Assembly (NCBI GenBank): GCA_024123955.1
Contig: CP099652.1
Location: 5,642,001 to 5,706,000 of the forward strand
Direction: 5' to 3'
Source: Oxalobacteraceae bacterium OTU3CINTB1
GTDB taxonomy: Bacteria > Pseudomonadota > Gammaproteobacteria > Burkholderiales > Burkholderiaceae_D
Length of the DNA stretch: 64,000 nt
Position 1 is the first letter of the stretch. Each line of letters begins with the position of its first letter. Positions 53,840 through 63,091 of the stretch are shown here, piece by piece. A model generated the notes under the pieces. It did no database searches, was not told the origin of the DNA, and saw only the letters and a list, made by a program, of their open reading frames with translations. Both the position numbers and the translations under genes were made by a program.

Positions 53840-55387
53840 ATGACCACCATCACTCCATTAAGCCGGGACACGGCCGCCAACCCGGCGGCCGGCGTCACCA
53901 CATCGACCTCCCGCGTCGCATCCCCGACCGCCAGCGGCCAGGCCTCCGCCACCCGTGTCGACGGCGCATCGACCATGGTATCGCTTAGCGGCGGCCAGGA
54001 TAGCCGACAGCCCAAAGCCGTGGTCTGGGAGAACCGCACCCGCAGCACGTCCAGCACGATGATGGCGCGGAACTTCGGCGAGCAGCCGGTTGCGGGACGC
54101 CTCAAAGGCCTCGGCGGCGAACTGCTGAAACAGGTCGCCTACGACGGCGAGGATTTCTCGCAGTCGATCCAGCAAGCCCCTACCGGCGTGCAAGCCGACA
54201 CCTACGACATGCTGGTATCGCCGTCTCAGGTGTCGCAGCACGGCATGGGCGACAACCGCATCGGGCTGACCATCACCACCCGCAGCGGCGTCACGGTCGA
54301 ACTGTCGCTGGACGCCGGCGACAACAGCATCGCGGTCGAAGCGAAAAGTAGCGGCAAGCTCACCGAAGTGGAACGCAAGGCGCTGGGAAAATTGTCGGAA
54401 GCCTTCCAGAAAGCGGTCGACGGTCTGACCGAAGACCCGCCGCGCGTCGATCTGGCCGGCCTGACGCAGTTCGACAGCGCGGTCCTGTCATCGATCGATC
54501 TGAAGGGCGAGATCAAGCTCAGTCCCAAGGAAACGCAGCGCCTCGAATTTCATGCCGACAGCAGCAAGCGCACCGTCAGTTTCAGCGGGCCGGATGGCGT
54601 GGCCAAGATCGGCGTGGACCTCAGCCAGCCGGCCAGCTGGGGCAGCAAGGAGCAGCAGGCAAAGGCGCTCAACCGCTATCTGCAACAGGTCGACCAGGCC
54701 GGCATGCGCGGCCAGGGCAACGCCGCCATGCTCACCATGTTCAAGGACGCGATGGTCGACATGAACAGCGACTACGGCACGCCGCCGGTGGCGCCGCGCG
54801 ACATGCTGCTCACCGACCGCGATCGCGCCACGACCACCGGCCTGGCCGACTTCACCGCCTCCGTCACGCAGACCGAGGTGGCGTCCAATCCCGCCAAGTC
54901 CACCGAGAAGGACAGCTTCGCCTACGAGCTGTCGCAAAAGACCAAGATCTCCGGCAGCTCGCAAATGGACCTGGCGCTCTCGCAGCAGCAACAGTCGCAC
55001 CTGAAGGCGCGCTACCATGCGCCGGTTTCCCCGACGGCGACGTTGGCGCTGGACCTGGAGCCGCAGTCGCAGAACTACAAATACATGATGATCGACGAAT
55101 CGGCCAGCAGCACCACCAGCATCGAATACGACAAGGGCAAGCTGGTGAAGGCCTCGCTGGAGATGCAGGCCAGCCGTTCGACGCGGGTTCTGGAATACAT
55201 GTTCGGAAAACTCAAGGATGACCACACCACCCCGTCCGGCAAGGCGATGACACGCGACCTGCTGCCGACGCTGGACCCGCAAGACGGCGGCCAATCCATG
55301 GACGACTATGACCGCGCGCAAATGCTGTCCAAGGTGAACGACGCCATCTTCCTGCAATCGGATCCCGACGCGCTGCCGGCGAATTGA
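53840..55387 (+). CDS. Unknown 515-residue protein
   Basis: 515 residues with no signal peptide or membrane helix. A Ser/Thr/Ala-rich N-terminal 60 residues is followed by a mixed alpha/beta middle (RIGLTITTRSGVTVELSLDAGDNSIAVEAKSSGKLTEVERKALGKLSEAFQKAVDGL) and a polar C-terminal part. The Thr/Ser-rich start recalls the DUF5610 protein and surface or flagella-associated proteins, but I see no true domain match. No ribosome site; a -10 box touches the start. A DinB gene follows after 20 bases. Confidence 0.8.
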   Translation: MTTITPLSRDTAANPAAGVTTSTSRVASPTASGQASATRVDGASTMVSLSGGQDSRQPKAVVWENRTRSTSSTMMARNFGEQPVAGRLKGLGGELLKQVAYDGEDFSQSIQQAPTGVQADTYDMLVSPSQVSQHGMGDNRIGLTITTRSGVTVELSLDAGDNSIAVEAKSSGKLTEVERKALGKLSEAFQKAVDGLTEDPPRVDLAGLTQFDSAVLSSIDLKGEIKLSPKETQRLEFHADSSKRTVSFSGPDGVAKIGVDLSQPASWGSKEQQAKALNRYLQQVDQAGMRGQGNAAMLTMFKDAMVDMNSDYGTPPVAPRDMLLTDRDRATTTGLADFTASVTQTEVASNPAKSTEKDSFAYELSQKTKISGSSQMDLALSQQQQSHLKARYHAPVSPTATLALDLEPQSQNYKYMMIDESASSTTSIEYDKGKLVKASLEMQASRSTRVLEYMFGKLKDDHTTPSGKAMTRDLLPTLDPQDGGQSMDDYDRAQMLSKVNDAIFLQSDPDALPAN

Positions 55388-55407
55388 ACCACTCAATGAG
55401 CGATTGA

Positions 55408-55956
55408 ATGAGCACACCCGAGCACTTCGTCCTGCTGGCGGCCTACAACGCCGACATGAACCGCAACCTCTACGCTGCGGCGGCCAAACTGACGCCGGAC
55501 GAATTGACGGCGGACCGCAAGGCCTTCTTCGGCTCCGTCGCCGGCACCATGAACCACCTGCTGGCCGGCGACACCATCTGGCTCAAGCGCTTCGCCACGC
55601 ACCCGGCCAATTTCCCGGCGCTGTCCGCGATGAGCGGGATGCCGCAACCCGGTGGCCTGGCACACAGCTTCAGCGATGATCTGGCCACCCTGCGCCGCCA
55701 CCGCGAACAACTGGACGCCATCATCAACGCCTGGGCGCGGCAGCTCACCGCCGCCGACCTGGCGCATGCCTTCGAATACCGCAGCACCAAGGGGGATGTT
55801 TACCGCAAGCGTTTCGGCAGCGTGCTGGCGCACTTTTTCAACCACCAGACCCACCACCGGGGCCAGGCCAGCACCTTGCTGACCCAGGCGGGCGTCGACA
55901 TCGGCGTCACCGACCTGTTGTTGTGGGTACCCGACCTGGAACCGGCAACCCCATGA
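55408..55956 (+). CDS. DinB family protein
   Basis: 182 residues, a four-helix bundle with the metal-binding histidines: MNHLLAGDTIW (His in helix 2) and FNHQTHHRGQASTLL (His pair in helix 4). DinB/YfiT-like proteins are metal-dependent transferases or hydrolases; several act in thiol metabolism. The stop overlaps the next ATG by 4 bases, so it is coupled to the LdhA-like gene. Confidence 0.9.
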   Translation: MSTPEHFVLLAAYNADMNRNLYAAAAKLTPDELTADRKAFFGSVAGTMNHLLAGDTIWLKRFATHPANFPALSAMSGMPQPGGLAHSFSDDLATLRRHREQLDAIINAWARQLTAADLAHAFEYRSTKGDVYRKRFGSVLAHFFNHQTHHRGQASTLLTQAGVDIGVTDLLLWVPDLEPATP

Positions 55957-57008
55957 AAATCGCCGTCTACAGCGCCCAACCTTATGACCGCCGCTTCCTC
56001 GACGAAGCGCGGCTCGAGGCGGTGGACACCACGCCGGCGTCGCCGATCGACGCCGTCTACTTCGCCAACCGCCTGACCATCGACACGGTGCCGCTGGCCC
56101 ACGGCTGCGCCGCGGTCTGCGTCTTCGTCAACGACATTCTCGATGCGGAGGTGCTGGAAGCCTTGCACGCGCTGGGCGTGCGCGCCGTGCTGCTGCGCTG
56201 CGCCGGCTTTAACAACGTCGATGTGCAGGCCGGCGAGCGGCTCGGCATGTTCATGGCCCGCGTGCCCACCTACGCGCCGGAAGCGGTGGCCGAACACGCG
56301 CTGGCGCTGGTGATGACGCTCAACCGCCGCACCCACCGCGCCTACGCGCGCGTCCGGGAAGGCAATTTCGCGCTCGACGGCCTGCTCGGCATGACCTTGC
56401 ACGGCAAGACCGTCGGCATCGTCGGCGCCGGCCAGATCGGCACCGCCGCCGCCCAGATCTTCAAGGGCATCGGCTGCACGGTGCTGGTCAGCGATCCGGC
56501 GCCGCAGCTCCAGCTGCAACTGGGCGCCATCGCCGCGCGCGTCACGCTGGAACAGCTGCTGGCGCAATCGGACATCGTCTCCCTGCATTGCCCGCTGGTG
56601 GACGCCACGCGCCACCTGATCAATGCCGGCAGCCTGGCGCTGATGAAGCCGGGCGCGATGCTGGTCAACACCTCCCGCGGCGCGCTGATCGACACCATGG
56701 CCGTCATCGCCGCGCTCAAGTCCAAGCAACTGGGCGCGCTGGCGATCGACGTCTACGAACAGGAAAGCGACCTGTTTTTCCACGATCATTCGAGCGACAT
56801 CATCGACGACGACGTTTTCCAGCGGCTGATGACGTTCCCGAATGTGCTGGTCACCGGCCACCAGGGCTTTTTCACCATCGAAGCGATGCGCGAAATCGCC
56901 GCCGTCACCTTCGCCAACCTGGCGGCCTTCATGCGCGGCGAGCCGACCGCTAACGCATTGGCCCCCGGCGCGCCGGCCGACTTAGCATCGCAATCCTCAA
57001 AAAAGTGA
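55953..57008 (+). CDS. ldhA: D-2-hydroxyacid dehydrogenase (D-lactate dehydrogenase type)
   Basis: 351 residues. NAD binding GKTVGIVGAGQIGTAAAQIF, active-site VNTSRGALIDT, and catalytic His in VLVTGHQGFFTIEAM. VYEQESDLFFHDHSSDIIDDDVFQRLMTFPNVLVTGHQ is characteristic of fermentative LdhA, which reduces pyruvate to D-lactate. ATG 55953 overlaps the DinB stop (ATGA). The last 15 residues are an extra polar tail. Confidence 0.93.
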   Translation: MKIAVYSAQPYDRRFLDEARLEAVDTTPASPIDAVYFANRLTIDTVPLAHGCAAVCVFVNDILDAEVLEALHALGVRAVLLRCAGFNNVDVQAGERLGMFMARVPTYAPEAVAEHALALVMTLNRRTHRAYARVREGNFALDGLLGMTLHGKTVGIVGAGQIGTAAAQIFKGIGCTVLVSDPAPQLQLQLGAIAARVTLEQLLAQSDIVSLHCPLVDATRHLINAGSLALMKPGAMLVNTSRGALIDTMAVIAALKSKQLGALAIDVYEQESDLFFHDHSSDIIDDDVFQRLMTFPNVLVTGHQGFFTIEAMREIAAVTFANLAAFMRGEPTANALAPGAPADLASQSSKK

Positions 57009-57074
57009 TCACCCGGCGGCCTTTTCCCCGGTAACATCACCTTTACTCAGAATACCGATCCACCGGAGAAGGTC

Positions 57075-58469
57075 ATGTCCCTCGCTTACCGCGCCACCGC
57101 CGATTTCGCCAAGTTGAACCACCCGATGCGGGTGCCGCTGTCGGCCGAGATCCACTCACGCCCCTTCCTGCAATTGCAGGCGCCGGAAAGCCTGACCCAC
57201 TTCGCGCTCTACCTGCAACAGGACCAGCCTTCGCAAAAATACCATCGCGGCACGCAGCACCAGATTTTGCAGCAGCTGTGCACCCATTACGGCGTGGCGG
57301 GACCGCATCCGCAGGCGCGCTACTTCTTCCACGACTTCGGACGTTTTCGCCTGAAGTGGGAATGCCACACCGAATTCGCCACTTACACCTTCGTCGAACG
57401 CGGCGAGCCGGGACTGGACTTCCGCACGGCGTTCGACCGCATGCCGCTGCAGCACGTGCCGCAGGAATGGCTGGCGGGCCTGCATGGAAAAATCATCGTC
57501 GCCTCGCACGTGGTGCTGCGCAACGGCGACAGCGCCGGCGCCGACGAACAAGCCATCGCCGAACTGTTTCAAGGTAAATCGATGGTCGGCAGCAGCGTGG
57601 GCAGCGGCGCCGAGGTCTGGACCGATTTCCTGATCCAGCCCGATGGCTTCAGCCGCTTCATCGTGCGCGACTTGGGCCTGCGCGAATTCCAGGCCGGCCG
57701 CCTGGTCGGGCGCCTGCTGGAAATCGAGAACTACCGCATGATGGCCCTCCTCGGCCTGCCGCACGCCGAAGCCTCGCAGCCGCTGTTGAACGGTATCGAA
57801 AACGAACTGGCCGACCTGACGGCCACCCTGGTGCAGGCCGACATGCCGCAGTCGCTGGACGCGCGCGGGCCCGACGCGCACGAGGAACAGAACCTGCTGC
57901 ACCGTATCACCAGCCTGGCCGCGCGGCTGGAAAAGCTCTCGGTCAACAACAGCTACCGCTTCGCCGCGTCGCAAGCGTATTTCAGCCTGGTACAGGCCCG
58001 CATCCACGAGCTGCGCGAGGTGCGCATGACCGGCATTCCGACGCTGGCCGAATTCATGGGCCGCAGGCTGGCGCCGGCGATCCATACCTGTACCTCGGTC
58101 TCGCAGCGGCAGGAAGCGCTGGCCAAGCGTATCGCCCGCAGCAACGACCTGCTGCGCACCCGCGTCGGCATCGAGCAGGAACGCCAGAACCGCAAGATCC
58201 TGCAATCGCTGGACGCGCGCGCGGCCCAGCAACTGCGGCTGCAACAGGCGGTCGAAGGACTGTCGGCGGTGGCGATCTCGTACTACACGCTGGGATTGAT
58301 CGGCTATGCGGGCAAGGCGATGAAGGCCGGCGGACTGCCGGTCAATCCGGACATCCTGCAGGGTGTGGCAGTGCCGGTGGTGATCCTGGCGGTGTGGATG
58401 GGACTACGGCGGGTGCACAAGCAGCTGACGGCGCGCGGCACGGCCGCCGCCCAGCGCCATCCGGCCTGA
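57075..58469 (+). CDS. DUF3422 family membrane protein
   Basis: 464 residues. The family signature is at the start: NHPMRVPLSAEIHSRPFLQLQAPESLTHFALYL, with RFRLKWECHTEFATYTFVERG. The C-terminal part has a coiled coil (LLRTRVGIEQERQNRKILQSLDARAAQQLRLQQAVEGLSAVAISYYTLGLIGYAGKA) and two hydrophobic segments (about 400-445), so it is anchored in the inner membrane with a cytoplasmic body. Function unknown. AGGAG-like CCGGAGAAGG precedes the ATG. Confidence 0.93.
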   Translation: MSLAYRATADFAKLNHPMRVPLSAEIHSRPFLQLQAPESLTHFALYLQQDQPSQKYHRGTQHQILQQLCTHYGVAGPHPQARYFFHDFGRFRLKWECHTEFATYTFVERGEPGLDFRTAFDRMPLQHVPQEWLAGLHGKIIVASHVVLRNGDSAGADEQAIAELFQGKSMVGSSVGSGAEVWTDFLIQPDGFSRFIVRDLGLREFQAGRLVGRLLEIENYRMMALLGLPHAEASQPLLNGIENELADLTATLVQADMPQSLDARGPDAHEEQNLLHRITSLAARLEKLSVNNSYRFAASQAYFSLVQARIHELREVRMTGIPTLAEFMGRRLAPAIHTCTSVSQRQEALAKRIARSNDLLRTRVGIEQERQNRKILQSLDARAAQQLRLQQAVEGLSAVAISYYTLGLIGYAGKAMKAGGLPVNPDILQGVAVPVVILAVWMGLRRVHKQLTARGTAAAQRHPA

Positions 58470-58491
58470 AGACACCCGGCTAACAAACACT

Positions 58492-58528
58492 CGTAGGGCG
58501 GATTAGCGCGCAGCGCGTAATCCGCCAT
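58492..58528. repeat. Single REP unit
   Basis: CGTAGGGCGGATTA...TAATCCGCCAT with inner stem GCGC-GCA-GCGC, between the convergent DUF3422 and MCP genes. Confidence 0.8.
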
Positions 58529-58552
58529 GAGCCGCCAACAGCGCCTAACAAA

Positions 58553-60148
58553 TCACGAAAGTCGCAGCCGCGTCGACAGCCTGCCGGCGCCGGCGCCACC
58601 CTCCACCGTGAACCGCCCCACCTGCGACAGCAAGGCTTGCGCCTGTTCGCGCATGCTCGCGGCGGCGGCGGCGGCCTGCTCGACCAGCGCCGCGTTCTGC
58701 TGCGTCATCTCGTCCATCTGACCGATCGCGCGGTTGACCTGCTCGATGCCGGAGCTTTGCTGCTCGCTCGCCTGCGTGATCTCGCCCATGATCTCGGCCA
58801 CCTTTTGCACGCTGGCCACCACCTCGCTCATGGTCTGGCCGGCACGGTCCACCAGCCGCCCGCCCTCGTCGACCTTGCCGACGGAATCGTCGATCAAGCC
58901 CTTGATCTCCTTGGCCGCCGACGCCGAGCGTTGCGCCAGGTTGCGCACCTCGGACGCCACCACCGCGAAGCCGCGTCCCTGCTCGCCGGCGCGCGCCGCT
59001 TCCACGGCCGCGTTGAGCGCCAGGATGTTGGTCTGGAAGGCGATACCGTCGATGACGCCGATGATGTCGACGATTTTGCTGGAGCTGGCCTTGATCGACC
59101 CCATGGTCTCGACCACCTGCCCGACCACGTCGCCGCCGCGCACGGCGATGCCGCTCGCCGTCACCACCAGCTCATTGGCATGGCGCGCGCTGTCGGCGTT
59201 CTGCCGCACGGTGCTGGTCAACTCCTCCATCGAGCTGGCGGTTTCCTCCAGCGCGCCGGCCTGCGCCTCGGTGCGCGCCGACAAATCGGCGTTGCCGGCC
59301 GCGATCTCCTGCGCCGCCACGGTGATGGTGTCGGTCGACAGGCGCACGTCGCCAACCAGCTGCGACAGGCTGCCGTTCATCTTGCCCAGCGCGTCGAGCA
59401 GCTGGCCGGTCTCGTCGCGCGCCTGGTTCTCCACGCGCGAGGTCAGGTCGCCCTCGGCCACGCGGCGCGCCAGCGCCACCGCGCGCTCCAGCGGCTCCGC
59501 GATCGAGCGGCCCAGCGCATAGGCCAGCGTCCCGCCCAGCAGCAGGATCACAATCGCCAGCGCGATCATCAGGTTGCGGCTGGCGACATTGATGTCTTCG
59601 ATTTCCGCGGTGGCCGCGTCGATCTGGCGGCGCTGTTCCTTCAATAGCGCTTCGGCCGTGGCCAGATACGTCACGCTGGCAGGTGTGTAGACCTCCCGCA
59701 TTTGCTGTTGCGCCTCGTCGACCTTGCCGGCCTTCTTGAGCGCCAGGGTGGCGTCGCGGGAGGCGAGGAACGCCTTGCGCCGCGCGCCCAGCTCCGCGAA
59801 CAGGGACTTTTCGGCGTCGCTGTCCATGCGCGCCTCGACCTGCTTTTGCAGCGCGCTGGAAGCGTCCGACGATGCCTTGATGTTTGCGGCGAAGTAGTCG
59901 CCCAGGCTGGCGTCGGTGCTGACAATGATGGCGGTGGTGCGCGGCACCGCCGCGAACATGTAGCGATACCAGTCCTGCAGATAGCGCTCGGTGGCCATCG
60001 GCTCGTCGATCATGTGGCGGGTGGCGGCCGCCACGCTGTTCAAGCGGGTGATGCTGATCACGATGGCGATCAGCGCCAGCAGCAGGATGCTGGCGAAGCC
60101 CAGGACGAGACGACGTTTGACACTAATGTTGTTTAGTAATTGGAACAT
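58553..60148 (-). CDS. Methyl-accepting chemotaxis protein
   Basis: 531 residues. First membrane helix about 12-32, a periplasmic four-helix bundle (about 33-185), second helix about 190-212, HAMP ([26 protein letters not shown]), and the signalling domain with hairpin tip [44 protein letters not shown]. It senses a ligand and controls CheA. There is no NWETF-type pentapeptide at the end (RLSTRLRLS). ATG 60148 is chosen over 60157 because AGGATGG precedes it at better spacing. Confidence 0.93.
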   Translation of the reverse strand: MFQLLNNISVKRRLVLGFASILLLALIAIVISITRLNSVAAATRHMIDEPMATERYLQDWYRYMFAAVPRTTAIIVSTDASLGDYFAANIKASSDASSALQKQVEARMDSDAEKSLFAELGARRKAFLASRDATLALKKAGKVDEAQQQMREVYTPASVTYLATAEALLKEQRRQIDAATAEIEDINVASRNLMIALAIVILLLGGTLAYALGRSIAEPLERAVALARRVAEGDLTSRVENQARDETGQLLDALGKMNGSLSQLVGDVRLSTDTITVAAQEIAAGNADLSARTEAQAGALEETASSMEELTSTVRQNADSARHANELVVTASGIAVRGGDVVGQVVETMGSIKASSSKIVDIIGVIDGIAFQTNILALNAAVEAARAGEQGRGFAVVASEVRNLAQRSASAAKEIKGLIDDSVGKVDEGGRLVDRAGQTMSEVVASVQKVAEIMGEITQASEQQSSGIEQVNRAIGQMDEMTQQNAALVEQAAAAAASMREQAQALLSQVGRFTVEGGAGAGRLSTRLRLS

Positions 60149-60274
60149 TCGGCCCATCCTGTGAGGGAAACGCTGCGATTGTGCAGCAACCGAAACATGA
60201 TAGCCCCAAACTAAGGCGTAAACTTCACATTGTTACCCTTAAACAACAATTGCCACCAACGACAAGTCACCCGC

Positions 60275-61162
60275 CTAGCCCGCCATGGCCGGCGGCAGGA
60301 CAGGCAGGTCGGCCTCGCTGCGCTGAACCGGCTGGCTAAAGCGTTCGGTCAGGAAGCTGGCGATGCGCTGCTGCGTCGATTCCAGATAGGGGATGTTCAT
60401 ATGGTCGGAATCGGGCACGATTTCGTCCGCGTGCAAGGTGCCGAGTTTTTGCACCAGCAAATCGGTATGCGAATGCGGCACCACATCGTCGAACGCCGCG
60501 CGCAGCACATAGGTCGGCGCCTTCAACTGGTGCGCATATTTAACCGACTCGAATTTATGCCGCAGCACATACTCCACCGGCAGCGTCCTGAATTTGCGCT
60601 TGGCGATCGCCAGGATCGAATCGTAGGGCGTGATCAGCACGATGGCGCTGGCCTCTCGCTCCATCGCCACCTGCACCGCCACGCCGGAACCGAGGCTGCG
60701 GCCGACGACGGCGATGCGGGCCGGATCGACGTGATGACGCTCGCTGAGCCAGTCGAACAGCATGCGCCCGTCCTCGACGAAATGCGCCTCGGCCGGATCG
60801 CCGTGCGAATCGCCGTAGCCGCGATAATTTACCGCCAGCACCGCCATGCCGGGGAATAGCTTGCCGGCGTCGCGCGCCACCCATGACACCTCCTCCGAGC
60901 GGCCGCCGAAATAGATCACGCCCGGCGTCTGTCCCGCCACCAGCGGCGTCATAAGCCACCCGGACAAACGCGTGCCGTCCTTCGCGCGGATCACGATGGG
61001 GCGGGTGCGATGGCCGGTGCTGTAAGGTTTGAGCACCTCGCGGCGGCTGCCGAGAGGATTAAACAGCAGCCGTTTTTGGTTGGCCGCGACCGCCGCCGTC
61101 AATCCCATCCACAGCACGCTGACGATGCCGGCCAAACCGGCGACTTTTTTTGAATTGTCCAT
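60275..61162 (-). CDS. Membrane-anchored alpha/beta hydrolase
   Basis: 295 residues. A single N-terminal hydrophobic segment (VAGLAGIVSVLWMGLTAAVAA) serves as anchor or uncleaved signal. The nucleophile elbow is VVGRSLGSGVAV, with Asp in FDDVVPHSHT and His in DSDHMNIPYL, as in the BEM46/YfhR-like group. Substrate unknown. It diverges from the hydrolase gene at 61317. Confidence 0.87.
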   Translation of the reverse strand: MDNSKKVAGLAGIVSVLWMGLTAAVAANQKRLLFNPLGSRREVLKPYSTGHRTRPIVIRAKDGTRLSGWLMTPLVAGQTPGVIYFGGRSEEVSWVARDAGKLFPGMAVLAVNYRGYGDSHGDPAEAHFVEDGRMLFDWLSERHHVDPARIAVVGRSLGSGVAVQVAMEREASAIVLITPYDSILAIAKRKFRTLPVEYVLRHKFESVKYAHQLKAPTYVLRAAFDDVVPHSHTDLLVQKLGTLHADEIVPDSDHMNIPYLESTQQRIASFLTERFSQPVQRSEADLPVLPPAMAG

Positions 61163-61316
61163 CCCTCTACTTTACCCTCGTCTTGACTCTCTGCTGTACG
61201 CCAGCGTACAAATACATTTGCCCGTGGCAAACATCAAATGCGGGCAGGCCGCCTGTTTCTAAAGATAACAGGGGCGAACCGGTATAATCTGCGCTTCGTT
61301 TTGCTCTCCGCCTCCT

Positions 61317-62096
61317 ATGAAACCGGCCACCGTCCTGCTGCACAGCTCCATGAGTTCCAAGGCCCAGTGGGCGGCACTTGTCGAACAGCTCACGCCTGAT
61401 TTCCGCTGCATCCCGCTCGATTTGCTCGGCTACGGCGCCGCGCCCTATCCGCAGGGCGCCGGCCAGGGCGAAGCATACACCCACACGCTGGCCCACGAAG
61501 CGGACGCCATCGCCGAGGCCATCGCCGCGCAACTGGCGCCGGACCAAGCGTTCCACCTGGTCGGCCACTCGTTCGGCGGCGCCTCCGCGCTGCACCTGGC
61601 GCGCCGCATGCCGGGACGCGTACGCACGTTGACATTGTTCGAACCGGTCGCCTTCCACCTGCTGCCGGAGCAGGACGCGGCGCGGGTGGAAATTGTCACC
61701 GTCGTCGGCGGCATCATGGCATGCGCCTACGACCGCGACGCCACCCGCATCTTCATCGACTACTGGAACCGCGCGGGCGCGTTCGACGCCGCGCCGGCTT
61801 CGGCGCAGGACAAGATGATCGCGCAAATCGCCAAGGTCAAGCTGGATTTCCAGGCGCTGCTGGGCGAGCCGGTCTCCTTTGCCGACCTGGCCGTGCTGAC
61901 GATGCCGGCGCTGGTGCTGTCCGGCCAGCACAGTCCCGCCTCGACCCGGTCGCTGGCGGCGCAACTGGCGGCCGCGTTGCCCAACGCGCGGGCGCTGCAA
62001 ACACGCGGCGGCCATATGGGACCGATCACCCATGGCGACGCGATCAACCCCACCATCGCCGCGTTCCTGCGCGGTGAAGACCTGGCCCAAGGCTGA
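61317..62096 (+). CDS. Alpha/beta hydrolase
   Basis: 259 residues, cytoplasmic. The nucleophile elbow is HLVGHSFGGASALHLARRMPGRVRTLTLFEPVAF, and the C-terminal His is in TRGGHMGPITHGD; ALVLSGQHSPAS holds the region of the acid. It begins MKPATVLLHSSMSSKAQW, the oxyanion-hole strand. The next hydrolase gene starts one base after the stop, so the two form an operon. Substrate unknown. Confidence 0.9.
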   Translation: MKPATVLLHSSMSSKAQWAALVEQLTPDFRCIPLDLLGYGAAPYPQGAGQGEAYTHTLAHEADAIAEAIAAQLAPDQAFHLVGHSFGGASALHLARRMPGRVRTLTLFEPVAFHLLPEQDAARVEIVTVVGGIMACAYDRDATRIFIDYWNRAGAFDAAPASAQDKMIAQIAKVKLDFQALLGEPVSFADLAVLTMPALVLSGQHSPASTRSLAAQLAAALPNARALQTRGGHMGPITHGDAINPTIAAFLRGEDLAQG

Positions 62097-62097
62097 C

Positions 62098-62967
62098 ATG
62101 CAAAATAACCTCCCATCGCGCGGCGCGGCCTCGCTCCTTCAACGCGGCCTGCTGGCACTGGCGTTCAGCGCCGCTGCCGTCCTGTCGCATGCCGCTGTCA
62201 AGCCGGTGACGGTGGCGCCCGAGGTCACTGGCGAATGGGTCACGCCCGACGGCGCATGGGACGGCCGGACCGTGTTGCTGCTGCACGGCTTCGCCGACGA
62301 CCTGAATGGCGCCGGGGACCTGAGCAAACGCATGTCGACCAAGCTGGCGCAAGTGGGTATCGCCTCGCTGCGCATCAACTTCCGTGGCGAAGGCGCGCGC
62401 ATGCGCAGCGAAATCGACTCGACGCTCGACACCCGGATCGCCGACACCGAGGCCGCGTATGCGTTCCTGCAAAAGCAGCCCGGCGTCAAGATCGCGCACA
62501 GCGCGGTGCTGGGCTGGAGTTTGGGCGGCGCCACAGCCATGCTCGTGGGTGGAAAGCATCCCGAATGGTTCCGCAGCATGGTGCTGTGGTCCACGCCGAG
62601 CGGGGATATTTACAAGTACATGATGTCGAAGCCGACGGCGCAGAAGGCTGTGCGGGACGGCGTGGCATCGGAGGTGGTGCCAGGCTGGAAAACCATCGTC
62701 ACCAAGCGCGAGTTCTACGAGAGCTTCAAGGGCGTGGACCTGGACAAATCGCTGGCCAGGTATCCGGGCGCGTTTTTGACCGTCCGTGGCAGCAAGGACT
62801 ACCTGCCGCAGCGTGATTTCGACTTGATCCGCATCGCGCCGGGCAAGCCCGCGCAAGCGGAAATGATCGACGGCGCGGATCACGTATTCAACGTGTTCGA
62901 GGCCGGAAGCCCGGCGGCTCAGCGCCTGATCGATCTCACCGCCGCGTGGCTCGCAAAAACCCTGTAA
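62098..62967 (+). CDS. Exported alpha/beta hydrolase
   Basis: 289 residues with a signal peptide (LLQRGLLALAFSAAAVLSHA). VLLLHGFADDLNG is the oxyanion loop, VLGWSLGGATAML the nucleophile elbow, and GADHVFNVF holds the catalytic His. ATG 62098 follows the previous stop directly (TGACATG), so the two hydrolases are coupled; one acts inside, the other outside the cytoplasm. Substrate unknown. Confidence 0.88.
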   Translation: MQNNLPSRGAASLLQRGLLALAFSAAAVLSHAAVKPVTVAPEVTGEWVTPDGAWDGRTVLLLHGFADDLNGAGDLSKRMSTKLAQVGIASLRINFRGEGARMRSEIDSTLDTRIADTEAAYAFLQKQPGVKIAHSAVLGWSLGGATAMLVGGKHPEWFRSMVLWSTPSGDIYKYMMSKPTAQKAVRDGVASEVVPGWKTIVTKREFYESFKGVDLDKSLARYPGAFLTVRGSKDYLPQRDFDLIRIAPGKPAQAEMIDGADHVFNVFEAGSPAAQRLIDLTAAWLAKTL

Positions 62968-62975
62968 CGACGGCG

Positions 62976-63081
62976 GGGGTCAAGTCTGACATTCGGACAC
63001 GAGCACATCCTTGAGCGCCCCGCATCCTTCATGCCTGGAGCCATACCTATCAGCTCGTGTCCGAATGTCAGACTTGACCCC
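62976..63081. repeat. Perfect 29-bp inverted repeat with 48-base centre
   Basis: The arm at 62976-63004 (starts GGGGTCAAGTCTGACATTCG) is the exact reverse complement of 63053-63081. The 48-base centre holds no gene. It lies between two convergent genes, 9 bases after the hydrolase stop and 11 before the GH2 stop. It could be a small MITE-like element, a REP-type pair or a very long bidirectional terminator. Confidence 0.9.
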
Positions 63082-63091
63082 GATAGGTTTT

